Positions 8,840-17,092 of a stretch of 38,198 bases of DNA are shown piece after piece. Made by a program: the position numbers and the translations under genes. This DNA is from Alphaproteobacteria bacterium. GTDB lineage: Bacteria; Pseudomonadota; Alphaproteobacteria; Caulobacterales; Parvularculaceae. The stretch covers positions 1-38,198 of the forward strand of contig WGLS01000029.1 in assembly GCA_016125455.1 (NCBI GenBank), written 5' to 3'. Position 1 is the stretch's first letter; the number at the start of each line of letters is the position of its first letter. The notes beneath the pieces are model-generated. The model was not told the origin of the DNA. It ran no database searches and saw only the letters and a program-made list of their open reading frames with translations.

Positions 8840-8867
8840 TTGCGCTGGGCGCGGCGCGTTGTATATG
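8840..8867 (+). promoter_or_regulatory. Candidate sigma-70 promoter for tRNA-Ser
   Basis: TTGCGC (8840-8845) and TATATG (8862-8867) are 16 bp apart. Initiation would fall about 45 bp before the mature tRNA 5' end, a normal leader length. The spacer is very GC-rich (GCGCGGCGCG), as in stringently controlled stable-RNA promoters. Confidence 0.45.
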
Positions 8868-8917
8868 ACGCGCTTCCGACCCTAGGCCGGCGCTGGCTGG
8901 CGGGGTCCGCATGGTCT

Positions 8918-9007
8918 GGACAGGTGGCCGAGTGGTCGAAGGCGCACGCCTGGAACGCGTGTAGGCGGGCAACCGTCTCGTGGGTTCGAATCCCACCCTG
9001 TCCGCCA
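8918..9007 (+). tRNA. tRNA-Ser (anticodon GGA)
   Basis: A complete 90-nt class II tRNA. The acceptor GGACAGG pairs with CCTGTCC, and discriminator G and encoded CCA follow. The D-arm region is GGCCGAGTGGTCGAAGGC. The anticodon loop CTGGAAC gives GGA, reading UCC/UCU Ser codons. A long variable arm (GGCGGGCAACCGTCTC) and the T-arm GGGTTCGAATCCC complete it. The recombinase module begins about 180 bp downstream, but I see no second copy of the tRNA 3' end that would mark an att duplication. Confidence 0.96.
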
Positions 9008-9184
9008 CGCAGTCCGCTAACCAGTCTCTCCCCGGACAAGTATGTGAATTCCCCCCGATAACTCGCGCGGTTTGCCCATCGGTTCCGCCGTTTCAGGCGG
9101 GTCTCCGCAACGATCTGAGCCGTAGCGTCGGCATGTTATTGGCCGCGTCTCTGCGCGTTGGATGGTTGGGGCGGTTTCCCTGCT

Positions 9185-9353
9185 AACAGGGAATTTTCCC
9201 TGTTTTCGCGCGGAAAGAGGGACGTCGCAGGTCTTCCGTCGGCTGAACCCCGCGGAGCGCCTATCGTTGACGTATCCAATCGCTGGATTGCGCTACGGAA
9301 TAACAGGGAATTTAGCGCGCAGTATCACGGAATTCGACAGGGCGTATCAGGGA
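9185..9353. repeat. Palindrome and CAGGGAA repeats between tRNA-Ser and the recombinase
   Basis: In the 392-bp gap after the tRNA I see no convincing gene. It holds a perfect palindrome at 9185-9204 (AACAGGGAA, TT, TTCCCTGTT). Related direct copies follow: AACAGGGAATTT near 9303, ACAGGG near 9336 and CAGGGAAAG near 9348. The repeats sit just beyond the 3' end of the serine recombinase gene, so they may be recombination or regulatory sites for that module. The function is inference. Confidence 0.6.
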
Positions 9354-9399
9354 AAGCGAGGGGCGCAGGAGATTGGCGTCTTTCGTCGATCCTCTCCGC

Positions 9400-10998
9400 T
9401 TATTCCAGAGGCGCGCCATAAAGCTCGATTTGCTTTGCCCACGACGCGGGCGGTCTCGACGACAACAGCTTCGATAGGGTAAGACCAGAAGGCTGGCGTC
9501 CGTCAAGAATCGCGCGCTGGAGTTCCGGCGCGAGAAACGCAAGATGGATCAGCCGTCGTTGGTAGGCGGACGCAGGGGCTTCGTTCAGGACCGCCTTTCT
9601 GTCGTTGCCTCGTTCGAGCATTGCGTGGGCCTTCTTTAGAGCCTGGACGAGTTTCCGGTCGAGCATCGCCGCGGGCGCGGCGCTTACGTTTTCGATGACC
9701 GTTCGTCCGCCGCGCGGCCGCATACGCACTGGCAGAACGATGCGCAGGAGTTCCGGATCGTTTGCGTCGAGCGCAGCGTGTTCATTCTCGCCGAGCCGGG
9801 TTGCGGCAATCGGTAGACAGCGGCTTGCCAAGAGAAGTTCGACCGTCCGCTTCCGGACTTCAATGCGGATCGCGGCTCCGAGATCGTCGCGGTCGGCGAA
9901 CCGCCCTACCGCATCCTGCACAAACCCCTCGATTGCGGGCGCGGGCACGCGCCGGATCGCACCGGCGTCTCCGCCGGCATCGGGTCGATCGGCGCGGCCG
10001 TTTTGATGCAGCGGCGAGGAGACATAGTAGCGGTAAATCTTGCCTTGCTTGCCATACCCGAAGGCCGGCGTCATGGGCGCGCCATCAGCATCGAAGATCC
10101 GGCCCGTCAGCGTTGACGACGCGACATTGCGTTGTCGCCGGGGGCGTTTGCGCGATCCCTGGCGAAGCTTCTTCTGAACGGCTGCGAACAGCTCGTCGTC
10201 GACGATCGCGCGATGCAGTCCCTCGTGGACCTCGCCCTTGTGAACGATCCGTCCGCGATAGATCTCGTTACTGAGGAGATGAAAGAGCGCGCCGCGGCTA
10301 AAGGGGACGCCGCCGACCTCGCGGCCATTGCGCGTGGTCCTGCGTTTGGAACAGACGCCGCGGCGGGCGAGATGGCGGCGTAGATCATTGACCGAACCAA
10401 GCGCCAGATAGTCCCGAAAGATCGAACGCAGGGTTTCGGCCTCGGCCTCATTCACGCGAAGGATCCGTTCGCCGGGCCCAGGCGGGTCGTAACCCAACGG
10501 CGGCGATCCGCCCACCCAAAGACCTTTCGCCTTTGAGGCGGCGATCTTGTCGCGTATCCGCTCGCCGGTCATTTCGCGTTCGAACTGCGCGAAGGACAAC
10601 AGGATATTGAGCGTCAATCGGCCCATGCTGGTGGTCGTGTTGAACGCCTGGGTGACGCTGACAAAAGTGACATCGCATCGATCGAAGGTCTCGACGAGAC
10701 GGACGAAGTCGGCGAGCGAGCGAGACAATCGGTCGATCTTGTAGACGACGACCACATCGATCTTGCCTGCTTCGACGTCAGCGATCAGTCGCTGAAGCGC
10801 TGGACGCTCCAGGGTGCCGCCCGACCATCCGCCATCGTCATATCGCGTCTTGATCTCCCGCCAGCGTTCGCTCGCCTGGCTTTTCACGAAGGCGCTGCAT
10901 GCCTCCCGTTGGGCGTCTAGGGAGTTAAAGGCCTGGTCGAGGCCTTCGTCTGTGCTCTTGCGGGTGTAAAGCGCACAGCGCTTTGTTTGTTTGCTCAT
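9400..10998 (-). CDS. Large serine recombinase (resolvase/invertase superfamily)
   Basis: A 532-residue site-specific DNA recombinase. The N-terminal resolvase domain (about 5-160) has the nucleophile region CALYTRKSTDEG (Ser15), the arginine-rich segments and YKIDRLSRSLADF. The central Recombinase domain (about 180-290) contains the PPLGYD and LLSNEIYRGRIVHKGE signatures. The C-terminal region is Arg-rich and lacks an obvious four-Cys zinc ribbon. Such enzymes integrate or excise mobile elements without needing a tRNA target. Its start overlaps the stop of the upstream DUF2924 gene by four bases, so the three minus-strand genes form one coupled unit. Confidence 0.92.
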   Translation of the reverse strand: MSKQTKRCALYTRKSTDEGLDQAFNSLDAQREACSAFVKSQASERWREIKTRYDDGGWSGGTLERPALQRLIADVEAGKIDVVVVYKIDRLSRSLADFVRLVETFDRCDVTFVSVTQAFNTTTSMGRLTLNILLSFAQFEREMTGERIRDKIAASKAKGLWVGGSPPLGYDPPGPGERILRVNEAEAETLRSIFRDYLALGSVNDLRRHLARRGVCSKRRTTRNGREVGGVPFSRGALFHLLSNEIYRGRIVHKGEVHEGLHRAIVDDELFAAVQKKLRQGSRKRPRRQRNVASSTLTGRIFDADGAPMTPAFGYGKQGKIYRYYVSSPLHQNGRADRPDAGGDAGAIRRVPAPAIEGFVQDAVGRFADRDDLGAAIRIEVRKRTVELLLASRCLPIAATRLGENEHAALDANDPELLRIVLPVRMRPRGGRTVIENVSAAPAAMLDRKLVQALKKAHAMLERGNDRKAVLNEAPASAYQRRLIHLAFLAPELQRAILDGRQPSGLTLSKLLSSRPPASWAKQIELYGAPLE

Positions 10999-11441
10999 AC
11001 CGTCGACCGGGCGCCGTTACCGGGCGATCGCAATCCGAAAAACCTTGGGCCGTTCCATTGTGTCCCGGTCATCGCAGTGGCGACGGCGGAAAGGCTCTTG
11101 TACGTCCGCTCGCGCCATCGGAAGCCGTCGGCCTCGACCACGACAGTTTCAATCTGACCACGCCATTCGCGCTTGATCTGCGCGCCGTCGCCAAGGTCCA
11201 GACCCTCCGTCATTTGACGACCGCCCGCCTTAAGTCGTCGCCGTGTTTCCGCATCCAATCCGCCGAAGGCCGCTTCCTGCAGGCGCCAGGCGAGCAAAGC
11301 CCGTAGCAGCGACGCTGAACGAAGTATCGGCGGTTCGCCGACGTGTTCACGCCAGACGGCACGGAGCGCGTATAAGCCAAGACTCTCCAGCGCGTCGATG
11401 TTCTGTGCCGTTACTGTCGTGCAGTACTGATCGGCGCTCAT
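10995..11441 (-). CDS. DUF2924-family protein
   Basis: 148 residues, basic, containing LRAVWREHVGEPP, LLRALLAWRLQEAAFGGL and the C-terminal FRWRERTYKSLSAVATAMTG followed by WNGPRFFGL, the hallmark of DUF2924. This family regularly sits between a serine recombinase and a DUF3489 gene in alphaproteobacteria, as here. The function is unknown; the basic, compact character suggests DNA binding or an accessory recombination factor. It overlaps both neighbours by four bases, which implies translational coupling. Confidence 0.85.
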   Translation of the reverse strand: MSADQYCTTVTAQNIDALESLGLYALRAVWREHVGEPPILRSASLLRALLAWRLQEAAFGGLDAETRRRLKAGGRQMTEGLDLGDGAQIKREWRGQIETVVVEADGFRWRERTYKSLSAVATAMTGTQWNGPRFFGLRSPGNGARSTV

Positions 11442-11689
11442 GACCGCGCCTCGATGCGATAGCGGCGCACGCCATCTGTCTTCGCCGACGTGACGTGATG
11501 ACCTCTTTTTTTGATTGCGCCTGCCAGCGCGCCGCGAATGCTGTGCGCTTGCCAGCCTGTTGCAAGCATCAACTCGTCGATGCTCGCGCCCTCGGATCGT
11601 TCAAGGAGATCGACGACCATTTGGATCTTGGTCGTCGTCGGCTCAGGCTTGCTGGCTTCTAACACTAGGTTTCCAATTTCATTCGCCAT
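11438..11689 (-). CDS. DUF3489-family small winged-helix-like protein
   Basis: 83 residues from ATG 11689, with a TTKIQMVVDLLERSEGASIDELMLATGW region and then HSIRGALAGAIKKRGHHVTS, the DUF3489 pattern, which reads as a compact helix-turn-helix or winged helix. It is the first gene of the recombinase unit and may be its DNA-binding regulator or directionality factor (inference). A TTG at 11722 would add 11 residues without family support. Confidence 0.8.
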   Translation of the reverse strand: MANEIGNLVLEASKPEPTTTKIQMVVDLLERSEGASIDELMLATGWQAHSIRGALAGAIKKRGHHVTSAKTDGVRRYRIEARS

Positions 11690-11838
11690 GTGGGTTTCCG
11701 GTTCTAAAGGAGCGGTCGCCAATCGTCCGCCCTCACCGGAAACGGCCCGGGTTTGCCGGGCCGGCCGTCACTGACGCTCCTCGTCTCAGAGAAGTCCAGT
11801 CTTGAAGTCGCTCAACATGCGCAATGGGGAAAGCGATA

Positions 11839-11879
11839 CCACATATTGTTCCAGCAAATCAGAACGTCCCACATATTGT
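11839..11879. promoter_or_regulatory. Direct repeat CCACATATTGT, two copies 30 bp apart
   Basis: Identical 11-bp copies lie at 11839-11849 and 11869-11879, about three helical turns apart on the same strand. They sit in the divergent intergenic region between the DUF3489 gene and the methyltransferase gene. A possible promoter for the latter (TTGTGA 11890-11895, TATAGT 11911-11916, 15-bp spacer) lies just downstream and would start transcription almost at the ATG. The phased repeats resemble an operator for a module-encoded regulator. Confidence 0.45.
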
Positions 11880-11925
11880 AAAAAGCACCTTGTGAGTCGG
11901 CGCTTGTTCTTATAGTGTTCCACTC

Positions 11926-13257
11926 ATGAACTGTGACTCAAAACACGCCGATATCGTGATGCGCGCGCCGCAAGCGTTGCGAGCGTTCGCGCGCAACGCT
12001 CGCACGCATTCAAATAAGCAGATCCGCCAGATCGCCGACTCCATTGAGCGCTTCGGCTTCAACAACCCCGTTCTGATCAGCGACGACGATGAGATCATCG
12101 CTGGCCATGGCCGCGTCGAAGCGGCGAAGCTTCTTGGGCTTGAGACGGTTCCTACCTTGAAGCTGTCGCATCTGTCCGAGGCCGAACGCCGGGCCTACGT
12201 CATCGCGGATAACAAGCTCGCGCTCAATGCCGGCTGGGACCAGGAGACGCTGGCGATCGAGTTCGAGGCGTTGATCGATCTGGGCTTCGATGTGGAGCTG
12301 ACCGGCTTCTCCACGGCTGAGATCGACTTCACCCTAGCGGCCGCCAACGACGCCGAACCTGACGGCGGCGACGACGCAGCGGACCAAATCCCGGAGCCGC
12401 AACTCGATCCAACGACCGAACCAGGCGACATCTGGGTCTTGGGTCGACATCGCCTCATCTGCGGCGACGCGCGCGACCCCAACGCCTATGCTGCGCTTCT
12501 GAAAGGCGAACGCGCCGACCTCGTGTTCACCGATCCTCCGTACAATGTGAAGATAGACGGCAATGTCTGCGGCCTCGGCTCTGTCAAGCATCGCGAGTTC
12601 GCCATGGCGTCCGGCGAAATGTCGAAAGACGCGTTCGCCGCCTTCCTGACGACGAGCTTAAGGGAAACCCGCGCCGTTTGCCGCGACGGCGCGGTCGCGT
12701 TCGTGTGTATGGATTGGCGGCATATGGGCGAGCTCCTTCATGCAGGGGAGGCGGCTTTCGACAAACTCCTCAACCTGTGCGTCTGGAACAAGACCAATGG
12801 CGGGATGGGGACATTCTATCGCTCGAAGCACGAGCTGGTATTCGCGTTCAAGGTTGGCGAGGCGCCGCACACCAACACTTTTGGCCTCGGCGAGACCGGA
12901 CGGTATCGGACGAACGTTTGGGACTATGCCGGCATCTCCAGTCCGACCGCGACGCGAAACGAAGAGCTGGCGATGCATCCGACCGTCAAGCCGGTCGCGC
13001 TGGTCGCTGACGCGATCCGCGATTGCAGCCGGCGCGGAGAGATCGTCCTGGACGCGTTCGGAGGATCGGGCACGACCCTTATCGCCGCCCAGACGACGGG
13101 CCGAAACGCTCGGCTCATCGAGTACGATCCGCGGTACTGCGACGTGATCATCCGACGGTACGAGGCCTTCACAGGTAAACGAGCCACGCTCGCTTCTACG
13201 GGCGTCGCATTCGACGAGGTCGCAAGGCAGAGGGGACGCGCCAAGGAACCGGCATGA
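11926..13257 (+). CDS. ParB-domain DNA methyltransferase (N6-A/N4-C type)
   Basis: 443 residues. An N-terminal ParB/sulfiredoxin-like domain (about 10-100) shows NARTHSNKQIRQIADSIERF and IIAGHGRVEAAKLLG. The methyltransferase domain follows, with catalytic motif IV DPPY (about 203-206) before the SAM-binding motif I FGGSGTT (about 379), the order of beta-class enzymes. HPTVKPVAL is the usual neighbour of motif X. There is no endonuclease gene beside it, so it is an orphan or phage/ICE-type methylase. The target sequence cannot be read from the protein. Its stop overlaps the DUF5681 start as ATGA. Confidence 0.92.
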   Translation: MNCDSKHADIVMRAPQALRAFARNARTHSNKQIRQIADSIERFGFNNPVLISDDDEIIAGHGRVEAAKLLGLETVPTLKLSHLSEAERRAYVIADNKLALNAGWDQETLAIEFEALIDLGFDVELTGFSTAEIDFTLAAANDAEPDGGDDAADQIPEPQLDPTTEPGDIWVLGRHRLICGDARDPNAYAALLKGERADLVFTDPPYNVKIDGNVCGLGSVKHREFAMASGEMSKDAFAAFLTTSLRETRAVCRDGAVAFVCMDWRHMGELLHAGEAAFDKLLNLCVWNKTNGGMGTFYRSKHELVFAFKVGEAPHTNTFGLGETGRYRTNVWDYAGISSPTATRNEELAMHPTVKPVALVADAIRDCSRRGEIVLDAFGGSGTTLIAAQTTGRNARLIEYDPRYCDVIIRRYEAFTGKRATLASTGVAFDEVARQRGRAKEPA

Positions 13258-14027
13258 GCGAAATTAAGTACCTAGTCGGCTACGGCAAGCCGCCGGAAGC
13301 GACGCAATTCAAGAAAGGTCAATCAGGCAACCCGAGCGGCCGGCCCAAAACGTCGGTCGCCGAGAAGAAGCGAGCGGCCGCGAAGACAAGGTTCGCGGAT
13401 ATCGTCCTGGAAGAGACCAATCGCTCGATCACGCTCATGGAGAACGGCGGGCCCGTCGAAATGTCGATGATCCAGGCCGTTATTCGGCGGATGGGCGTCG
13501 ACGCCGTCAAGGGCAATCAGAAAGCGCAACTGGCTGTCGTTTCGTTGGCGCACCAGGCCCATGAGGCATCTTTGAAGGAACTCGAAGAACGCATTGCAGT
13601 GGTCGGCGAGTATATCAGTCGATGCGAGCAAGAGATCGCATATTGCAAGCGCCACAGCCTTCCTCCGCCGGAACTCATACCCCATCCCGACGATATCAAC
13701 GTCGACCTCTCGACTGGCGATGTTCAGTTCGTTGGACCGATGACGGCCAAGGAGAAGGCGGAATGGAACAACGCGCATCAACGAAAAAAGGAAGGGCTCG
13801 AAGAAGTCCAATACCTGCGAAAACAAATCGAAGAATGTCCGGAGCGTCGGGAGCGCTACGGGGTGGAACTCGCCTCCGAAATGAAGATCGTTAGGCTCAT
13901 CGATGCGTTCTTTCCTGAAGAGAAGGTTAGGCGAAAAGCTGGCTTCGATCGCGAGGATTGGGTCGAGCAAACCCTTGGAAAAGACTATCTCGCTGAACTT
14001 CAGAAGAAGCGCAGAAGAGCAGAATAG
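13254..14027 (+). CDS. DUF5681-family protein
   Basis: 257 residues. It begins with the family signature YGKPPEATQFKKGQSGNPSGR and continues with a Lys-rich KKRAAAKTRFADIVLEETN stretch. The middle is helical with coiled-coil character (EELEERIAVVGEYISRCEQ and similar). DUF5681 genes commonly travel with ParB-type methylases and phage terminases; a DNA-packaging or DNA-binding role is plausible but unproven. It is coupled to the methylase by a four-base overlap and is followed at once by IS debris, so downstream partners may have been lost. Confidence 0.82.
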   Translation: MSEIKYLVGYGKPPEATQFKKGQSGNPSGRPKTSVAEKKRAAAKTRFADIVLEETNRSITLMENGGPVEMSMIQAVIRRMGVDAVKGNQKAQLAVVSLAHQAHEASLKELEERIAVVGEYISRCEQEIAYCKRHSLPPPELIPHPDDINVDLSTGDVQFVGPMTAKEKAEWNNAHQRKKEGLEEVQYLRKQIEECPERRERYGVELASEMKIVRLIDAFFPEEKVRRKAGFDREDWVEQTLGKDYLAELQKKRRRAE

Positions 14028-14092
14028 TGGGTTTTATCCCCGTCCACCGAGAATAGTTCGTGCAACGAGAACCCATTTGGCGAAGTGGCACT

Positions 14093-14252
14093 GACAACTT
14101 GACTTAGGCCGTGTAGAAAGGATCCGAAGTTTCGTTTGGTCTTTTCGTAGCGTAGGGCGATGCGCTTGAAGCGCTTGAACTTTCCCACTGCCTGTTCGAT
14201 CCGCGCTCTGCCTTTGTAGAGCAGGCTCGCGAAGCGTTTGTCCGTCGACTGG
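14093..14252 (-). mobile_element. IS5-family transposase remnant (C-terminal part)
   Basis: The minus strand reads KRFASLLYKGRARIEQAVGK and then FKRFKRIALRYEKTKRNFGSF, the conserved region around the catalytic Glu of IS5-family transposases. After GSF it jumps to LHGLSQ. Compared with the related remnant at 37196-37335, about 40 bp coding the final hydrophobic helix are missing, with flanks resuming at CACGGCCTA. It is therefore a deleted fragment and not functional. Confidence 0.75.
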
Positions 14253-14376
14253 GTACTGACAGCTTAACTCTTCCGAGCCGCATTGCTCCCGGTGCAGCGT
14301 AACCTCATGCGGCTTTCGTCGCTTCTCTCCACTCAGCGTTCGCTTTAGCTCGGAGAGTTCTGAGGACGGGGCGGGA

Positions 14377-14426
14377 TGACCTGAGCCCCGTTTGTCCCTC
14401 ATTTGAAAGGTGAGTCCGTCAACCGG
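14377..14426 (+). mobile_element. Left-end fragment of an IS3-family element
   Basis: TGACCTGAGCCCCGT and the following 35 bases match, at roughly 85 percent by eye, the left end of the intact IS3 element at 26602, in the same orientation. The match stops where the next IS begins at 14427. It is a remnant of an older copy truncated by, or recombined with, the second element. The 124 bp before it (14253-14376) hold nothing I can assign. Confidence 0.6.
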
Positions 14427-14477
14427 TGCTCCGCTCCCCAATTTGCCCTCGCCGGAGGGTAGAGTTTTCCGGCTCTT

Positions 14478-15281
14478 TCACGTTGGCGGGCTGGCTGCGC
14501 CCCCGTGATTGGTGAGCGTTATCGGCGGTTTGTTGCCGATCGCGCCATGCGGTCGTACCTCATTGTAGTCTTTACGCCAACTCTCCAGCTTTTCTCTGGC
14601 GTCAGCCATCGAAAGGAACCAGTGTGTGTTCAGGCACTCCGCTCGTAACCGGCCATTGAACGCTTCAATGAACGCGTTGTCCGTTGGCTTTCCGGGACGG
14701 GAGAAGTCGAGCGTCACGTCGTTCTGATATGCCCACAGATCGAGATCGCGGGAGATGAACTCCGAGCCCTGATCGACCCTTATTGTTTCAGGATAGCCAA
14801 TCGCCTTGCAAACGCGCTCCAGCGTTTCAACGACGTCTTCCCCGCGATATCTGAACCGCGGGTCAATGATTGGCGAGAAGCGCGAAAAGGTGTCGACGAC
14901 CGTCAAGATGCGGATTTTTCGACCGGTCGCCAGCTGATCATGAACGAAGTCCATGGCCCAGGTCTGGTGTGGTTCCGTCGCGTCTTTTCGGTCATCCCGC
15001 AGCTTCGCCTTCACGCGCCGTTTTGGCGGCTTTTTCCTAAGCTGCAGGCCCATTTCGTTATAGATCCGACGCGTTTTCTAGTGGTTGGTCTCCCAACCTT
15101 CTCGCCGAAGCATCACGTGCACGCGGCGATAGCCATATCGTACGCGCGTCTCGCAAATTTCTTTCATCCGCTGTTCAATCGCGGCCTGGTCGGGCCGACG
15201 GGATTTGTAGCGATAGCTTTTTGGATCCAGTTGAATGACGCCGCACGCTCGGCGCTGCGACACCTTCCAGATCGCCTGCAT
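14478..15281 (-). pseudogene. IS3-family transposase OrfB, interrupted by an in-frame TAG
   Basis: The rve integrase core is evident: WAMDFVHDQL, VVDTFSRFSPIID, IRVDQGSEFISRDL and FIEAFNGRLRAECLN supply the DDE residues, and a C-terminal YNEVRPHGAIGN follows. The frame runs from about codon MQAIWKVSQRRACG, but at 15078-15080 a TAG follows GWETNH where related enzymes have Lys (NHKxxRRIY). The frame then continues KTRRIYNEMGLQ, so one base change (AAG to TAG) explains it. Expression of full-length OrfB would also need frameshifting from orfA. Confidence 0.85.
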
Positions 15282-15313
15282 CTCGTCGACCAGCGTTCTC
15301 TTCCGAGCAGGCC

Positions 15314-15580
15314 TCAGAGCTTTCGCTTGATGACGTCCTGCAGCATCTCTTTGTCGAGCGCGAGATCGGCGACGATCTTCTTCAGCCGCGTATTCTCCTG
15401 CTCGAGCTCACGCATCCGTTTCATCTCGGACGGCATCATGCCTGCGTATTTCTTCTTCCAGTTGAAGTAGGTCGCCTGGCTGATTCCCGCCTTGCGACAG
15501 ACCTCAGCGACCGGCGTTCCTTCCTCGCCCTTTTTGATGATGAACGCTTTCTGCGCGTCCGTGAACTTCGATGCCTTCAT
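15314..15580 (-). CDS. IS3-family transposase OrfA
   Basis: 88 residues. The helix-turn-helix part (FTDAQKAFIIKKGEEGTPVA, then EVCRKAGISQATYFNWKKKY) is followed by a leucine-zipper-like coiled coil (MRELEQENTRLKKIVADLAL) ending DVIKRKL, the IS407-group pattern. OrfA binds the IS ends and normally joins OrfB by frameshifting. This copy looks intact although its partner is broken. Confidence 0.88.
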   Translation of the reverse strand: MKASKFTDAQKAFIIKKGEEGTPVAEVCRKAGISQATYFNWKKKYAGMMPSEMKRMRELEQENTRLKKIVADLALDKEMLQDVIKRKL

Positions 15581-15660
15581 CGTTTCCCACTCCGTTCCCC
15601 AGCCGAAAATCGACCGGAAAACTCAACGCCGATTCGAGGGCGTTTTCGGGGAGCGGATCA

Positions 15661-16034
15661 AGACTTCAGTAATTTGTCCTGCGCGCAGGAAACTGAGATC
15701 TGAGCGCTGCGCCGCGCGAAGCGTTCCGGCATAGACTGGTGCGGACCGTTCGGCGCGCGACCGAACCTCGAATGTTTCAACAGACCTTGGCGAAGTATTG
15801 TTATCGGTCGTTGGTTACGAGCATCCAGACGATAGCGACAGAACTCCAATCAGAGAGAATATCAGCCGTTTCAAAGTTCAGCGCCCCACGCAACTCACGC
15901 ATATCAGACTTGGAAATATCGGGGCGAATGGCGAGTTGCCATTTCGGTCAGTTGGTGATGATTTCAGTCAGACTAGACACGCGCGAGAGGTACGTAAGAC
16001 AAATTCCCCATTTGGGATAGTCCGGCTGCATCCG
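15661..16034. other. 374-bp stretch without a supportable gene
   Basis: It lies between the right end of the IS3 element and the stop of the DUF4345 gene. Short open frames exist on both strands, but none has a convincing ribosome site, family resemblance or coherent composition. It is more AT-rich than its surroundings and is probably decayed sequence. I see no terminator, repeat or RNA signature. Confidence 0.5.
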
Positions 16035-16403
16035 TTATTCAAATCGTCCGGAATTCATCAGCCTTGACTGAAAGAACCACATGATTGGGGTCGGAATCAG
16101 CTCAAGGAGTATCAGCGCAATTATAGCCGGATCGGGCGGGTAATAGACAAGCGCTGCCGCCCTGACGATGCCTCCAATAAAGAGCGCAATCAGCAGAAAC
16201 CGAAACAGGGCAGTCTCGGAAGGTTTCCACATGACGTAAAAGAATCCCAAGGCGGTTGAGGCCCAGATCGCCCCGATGAATCGGTGGGAATTGTCCTCCA
16301 AGGGCGCCATTACGCCGTCATATGGTTCCAAAATGACGCCAGCTCCCGTCGCGAGAGCAATGACCCCATACAGAACCAGGAAGATACGAATAAAAATCAG
16401 CAT
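16035..16403 (-). CDS. DUF4345-family four-helix membrane protein
   Basis: 122 residues with four hydrophobic segments: IRIFLVLYGVIALATGAGVI, the AIWASTALGFFYVMW region, LFRFLLIALFIGGIVRAAAL and IIALILLELIPTPIMWFF. The conserved N-helix-E pattern and the (R/H)RFIGAIWA motif match the DUF4345 family of small inner-membrane proteins, whose function is unknown. It lies 17 bp after its upstream partner and is divergent from the AraC-type regulator, which may control the pair. Confidence 0.72.
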   Translation of the reverse strand: MLIFIRIFLVLYGVIALATGAGVILEPYDGVMAPLEDNSHRFIGAIWASTALGFFYVMWKPSETALFRFLLIALFIGGIVRAAALVYYPPDPAIIALILLELIPTPIMWFFQSRLMNSGRFE

Positions 16404-16420
16404 GTTTCAGCCCCTACTGG

Positions 16421-16888
16421 CTATTGCTCATTGTACGAATTATGGGGGATCAGGAAGCAGAATGCGGCGATAGCCATTGGGATCGCGAAGGGCACATGCA
16501 TCAGGATGTAACGAATGGATGGGTCGGGCACAAACGCCCGCCATGTCAGGATGTCGATAAGAACCACCAGAATGATCGTCGCCAATTGAAAGTATCCCAC
16601 CAAACGGAACTGCAATCTGTATAACGCGATCAGGACGAAAACCGCCGGCAGGACGTCGCCGACCGCCTTGAAGATTGCGGCGATGCGCGCAAACTTTTCA
16701 GCCGCTGCGGTATCAGCCTCAATCGCGAACGCGCCCTCGGAGGCGCCGGGAAGGACGACCCAGAAAACTCCAATTCCGATCAGCATGACGGAGGAGACAA
16801 GGCTGGCCCATACGCCTGTGCGTATCGACAGGGGCAGAGTAGCCTTGAGTGGATTTCCGAAGCCCAAAACCTTGCCTTTCCTAACCAC
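16421..16888 (-). CDS. Four-helix membrane protein, unknown function
   Basis: 155 residues starting at GTG, with hydrophobic helices near residues 26-48 (WASLVSSVMLIGIGVFWVVL), 75-95, 98-115 and 128-148. A soluble loop (about 50-70) is acidic. It has the overall shape of DUF4345-like proteins and shares the operon with one, but I cannot place it in a family with certainty. It is separated from the divergent AraC-type gene by about 200 bp, which must hold both promoters. Confidence 0.62.
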   Translation of the reverse strand: MVRKGKVLGFGNPLKATLPLSIRTGVWASLVSSVMLIGIGVFWVVLPGASEGAFAIEADTAAAEKFARIAAIFKAVGDVLPAVFVLIALYRLQFRLVGYFQLATIILVVLIDILTWRAFVPDPSIRYILMHVPFAIPMAIAAFCFLIPHNSYNEQ

Positions 16889-17092
16889 GCGCTTGCCAGA
16901 TCACTCTGGAGGGTGTTTACGCACGATCTACGTTGAAGGCGAACGACAGCGACCCCCCAATCTGTCTCACTCCGGCGGGAAGTTTCGAGTGGCGATTCAG
17001 GTCTTCGGGTGGCGGTTTGGGTCACGGAAGGGTTGCGGTCTCGATTCCCAGCGAAGCCCGGTGCAATGATTTGAAAAAAGTGGAGTTACGGC

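Larger units (their letters stand above)
14427..15660 (-). mobile_element. IS3-family (IS407-group-like) insertion sequence, about 1.23 kb
   Basis: The ends are imperfect inverted repeats of about 45 bp. The left end reads TGCTCCGCTCCCC and ends in GAGTTTTCCGG; the reverse complement of the right end reads TGATCCGCTCCCC and also ends in GAGTTTTCCGG. Inside lie orfA and orfB on the minus strand. I see no convincing target-site duplication. The orfB amber codon means this copy cannot make a full transposase by itself. Confidence 0.82.

Noticed and set aside
8982-9007. tRNA-Ser 3' end as an att site with a second copy downstream
   Set aside because: I found no duplicate of the T-arm/acceptor sequence elsewhere in the window, and large serine recombinases rarely use tRNA ends.
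15798-16067. Small plus-strand gene upstream of the DUF4345 stop
   Set aside because: No ribosome site, no family resemblance and it overlaps the 3' end of a clear gene on the other strand.
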